Shown: piece by piece, positions 5,513 through 7,094 of the stretch
Layout of the letters: each line of letters opens with the position of its first letter
Numbering within the stretch: position 1 is the stretch's first letter
Source of the DNA: Lachnospiraceae bacterium
GTDB lineage: Bacteria; Bacillota_A; Clostridia; Lachnospirales; Lachnospiraceae
Length of the DNA: 7,094 nucleotides
Direction of reading: 5' to 3'
Assembly: GCA_017632755.1 (NCBI GenBank)
Contig: JAGBQU010000171.1
Span: forward strand, 1 to 7,094
Notes under the pieces: generated by a model
Seen by the model: only the letters and a program-made list of their open reading frames with translations
Databases searched by the model: none
Told to the model about the DNA's origin: nothing
Made by a program: the position numbers and the translations under genes

Positions 5513-7048
5513 TCAGTTTCCGCCTTCCCCTTCTATGGGTTCATTGGTGCCCATATTTTCTGTGTCAGATCTGTCATTGCCGCTTTCGTCTGTTTTGTCC
5601 CTGCCGGTGGGATCATCTGCAGGCTCGTTCTGTGCCCCGTTCTCACGGCCGGAAGGATCGCTGACAGGTTCTGTGTTGCCCGCATCATTTCCCGCACCTT
5701 GATCCGCGCCCGCCTGAGTATTTCCTTGCGTTTCCGCGTTGCTACCATTATCTGCCTGTGCACCACCCTGCGAGGTGTTGCCATTATCTGCCTGTCCGCC
5801 TCCCTGCGAGGTGTTGCCATTATCTGCCTGTCCGCCACCATCCGATTTGCCGCTGTTATCCGATTTGCTGCCACTTGTTTTATCTTTCTTACTTTCAGGC
5901 TCTTTTTTACTGTCGCCGGAATTGTTGTTTCCTGCATTTCCTCCTCCGGAATTGTCACTCCCCTGATTCTGCGGCGCACTAGCCGGCGGAGTAGCTACCG
6001 TGGTATCCTGCGTCTCCTCCGTCTTGTTCTGTGAAGCAGGCTTCGGCTTTGAGGTGGTCTGAGGTTTATCCGCTTCCTCCTCTTCTTCGATTTCCGTTTT
6101 CACTTCCTCTGCGTCGCCCGCGTCTTCTTTTTCTTCAGGCATTTTCGGTTCCGGTTCCTCCAGTACAGGTTCTTCCGAAGCCGGCATTTCACCATTTGCG
6201 AGCATGATCAGCTTTTCCTCCGAATAGCCGGTTTCCTCCACCACGCGTTCCAACACATCCGGCTTCTGTACCAGCCGATTCACTAAGAGCAGCGGTAAAT
6301 CCTCCTCCTTCGACTTTTCGATTTCAAACAGGATACTATCCTGTCCTTCCTTGTCATTAAACAGGTGAGTCATCACGCTCTCCCCTGCATTGACATCTAT
6401 CTCACGTGTTCCGCCCGTAACCGGATTCTTTCCCACAACATGCACCGTTCCGGATGTCAGATAAATCTTGGACACGCCGGTCTTTTTATCTACACATACA
6501 TATCCGGAGGTACCTCTTATCCCAACGATCATCGTAGACGTCCGGATATCAAAAGTCTCGTCCTCTTTGAGTTTTTCGGTTGTATAAAAATAAATGCCGC
6601 CCTCCTTCAAAGAGATCTCCAGTTTCTTCCCCGCCTGGAAAAACTCCGCGAGGCTCTTCTCATCCAGACCAACGGTCTTGGTATCATCCAGACTGATGTC
6701 GATGTACGACTTCTCCTGCGTGGAGAGCGCGTTCCCGTTGTGAAGCAGCATATTCTCCATAAGGGCGTTTTCTTTTCCATTGTCAAACAACGTCACGATC
6801 CCTTCATAGCGAAGGATCCGCATGGTAACCGCAGAGAGCCGGTTCCTTCCCAGCACCAAAAAGAGCACAAGTGCGATCACAAGCACTGCAATGGTGCAAC
6901 AGGAGGCAATTATGATCTTTTTCTTTTTCCCTTTCTGCTTATCCCCCATCTCACTCTCCGGATTCGAAGCCGCCCAGTTTTTGTCCGCATCCATTTCATC
7001 GGTTGTCTTTCCGTTTGTTTGCTTTGTATCCAACTCTTTTCCGTCCAT
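5513..7048 (-). CDS. Single-pass membrane protein with extracytoplasmic FecR domain and low-complexity tail
   Basis: 511 residues; function unknown, probably a structural or sensory cell-envelope protein. Seen: a hydrophilic cytoplasmic N-terminus (1-40); a KGKKKK stop (39-44) then one membrane helix (about 45-67), giving an inside-to-outside topology; a FecR domain (about 75-225) with the core IRTSTMIVGIRGTSG at 168-182, then a beta-rich segment with LTSGTVHV at 197-204 and DVNAGESV at 218-225; a helical part (about 245-287); an acidic Glu/Pro-rich stretch (292-327); and a Ser/Asn/Gly/Gln-rich tail (331-511) containing a 12-residue repeat. No LPxTG anchor, LysM or enzyme motif is visible. 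Classic FecR regulators transmit iron-siderophore signals to an ECF sigma factor, but no sigma gene is adjacent here, so the FecR fold need not imply iron. Its neighbour is a CHASE2 cyclase, also facing outside. The start is ATG at 7048: an in-frame TAG lies 11 codons upstream with no other start between, and AGGGG lies eight bases before it. Confidence 0.87.
   Translation of the reverse strand: MDGKELDTKQTNGKTTDEMDADKNWAASNPESEMGDKQKGKKKKIIIASCCTIAVLVIALVLFLVLGRNRLSAVTMRILRYEGIVTLFDNGKENALMENMLLHNGNALSTQEKSYIDISLDDTKTVGLDEKSLAEFFQAGKKLEISLKEGGIYFYTTEKLKEDETFDIRTSTMIVGIRGTSGYVCVDKKTGVSKIYLTSGTVHVVGKNPVTGGTREIDVNAGESVMTHLFNDKEGQDSILFEIEKSKEEDLPLLLVNRLVQKPDVLERVVEETGYSEEKLIMLANGEMPASEEPVLEEPEPKMPEEKEDAGDAEEVKTEIEEEEEADKPQTTSKPKPASQNKTEETQDTTVATPPASAPQNQGSDNSGGGNAGNNNSGDSKKEPESKKDKTSGSKSDNSGKSDGGGQADNGNTSQGGGQADNGNTSQGGAQADNGSNAETQGNTQAGADQGAGNDAGNTEPVSDPSGRENGAQNEPADDPTGRDKTDESGNDRSDTENMGTNEPIEGEGGN
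5745..5839 (-). repeat. 36-bp in-frame tandem repeat, about 2.6 copies
   Basis: Units begin at 5745, 5781 and 5817. The first two full units differ at three of 36 positions, and the third is partial, matching for about 23 bases. Each encodes the 12-residue unit GGGQADNGNTSQ (residues 404-415 and 416-427, then a degenerate GGAQADNG from 428). The period is a multiple of three, so gain or loss of units would lengthen or shorten the tail of the FecR protein without a frameshift. The high DNA identity points to recent duplication. Confidence 0.9.
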
Positions 7049-7094
7049 CTCTTTTGCCCCTGCCCTTTCCTGTGTTCTCTATTTCCTCCAGACA
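7049..7094 (-). other. Leader of the FecR gene at the window edge; upstream gene or promoter unresolved
   Basis: These 46 bases hold AGGGG (7057-7061), the probable ribosome binding site of the FecR gene, an in-frame TAG (7079-7081), and a second GGAGG (7085-7089) too far from the ATG at 7048 to serve it. The GGAGG could be part of the end of an upstream gene. I cannot identify a promoter or an upstream protein from so little sequence. Confidence 0.4.

Noticed and set aside
5745..5839. Short direct repeats with a 36-bp period, a typical CRISPR repeat length
   Set aside because: The units are directly adjacent with no spacers, are in frame, and encode a repeated peptide inside the FecR protein tail.
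5513..7048. Classic Fec-type iron signalling system (sigma factor, FecR, TonB receptor)
   Set aside because: No ECF sigma factor or outer-membrane receptor is in the window, the protein lacks a recognisable anti-sigma N-terminal domain, and the neighbours are second-messenger enzymes.
7049..7094. Possible C-terminal end of an upstream gene
   Set aside because: More than one frame could be coding over so short a stretch and no motif is visible, so no gene can be supported.

Overview
The window is about 7.1 kb of gene-dense DNA with every supported gene on the minus strand, so transcription runs from high to low coordinates. The G+C content is near 50%, Shine-Dalgarno sites are strong and purine-rich, and the proteins look clostridial. 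I infer a Firmicute of the class Clostridia, probably Lachnospiraceae. That assignment is inference, because no marker gene is present. No RNA genes, insertion sequences, CRISPR arrays or phage genes are visible.

Layout in transcription order: (1) 7048-5513, a single-pass membrane protein with an extracytoplasmic FecR domain and a long acidic, then Gly/Asn/Ser-rich tail holding a 36-bp tandem repeat; (2) 5496-3691, a CHASE2 sensor joined through three membrane helices to a class III adenylate cyclase with all recognised catalytic residues; (3) 3694-1988, a polytopic membrane protein whose N-terminus resembles an ECF-transporter S-component, followed by HAMP and an HD-GYP phosphodiesterase domain; (4) 1945-515, a type I glutamine synthetase; (5) 488 to beyond position 1, an SGNH/GDSL-family hydrolase cut by the window edge.

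The gaps are 16 bp, a 4-bp ATGA overlap, 42 bp and 26 bp. No terminator is visible in any gap, so the five genes look like one transcription unit. Its promoter and any earlier genes lie beyond position 7094. No stretch over 300 bases lacks a gene.

How the genes may work together (inference): the FecR protein and the CHASE2 domain both face the outside and may form one sensing unit controlling cAMP synthesis. The translationally coupled HD-GYP protein would degrade cyclic di-GMP, or a related dinucleotide, in response to its own membrane sensor. Glutamine synthetase and the SGNH hydrolase are downstream passengers or outputs whose functional link is not evident. The unit with most novelty is this cAMP plus HD-GYP two-messenger cassette placed directly before a nitrogen-assimilation gene.
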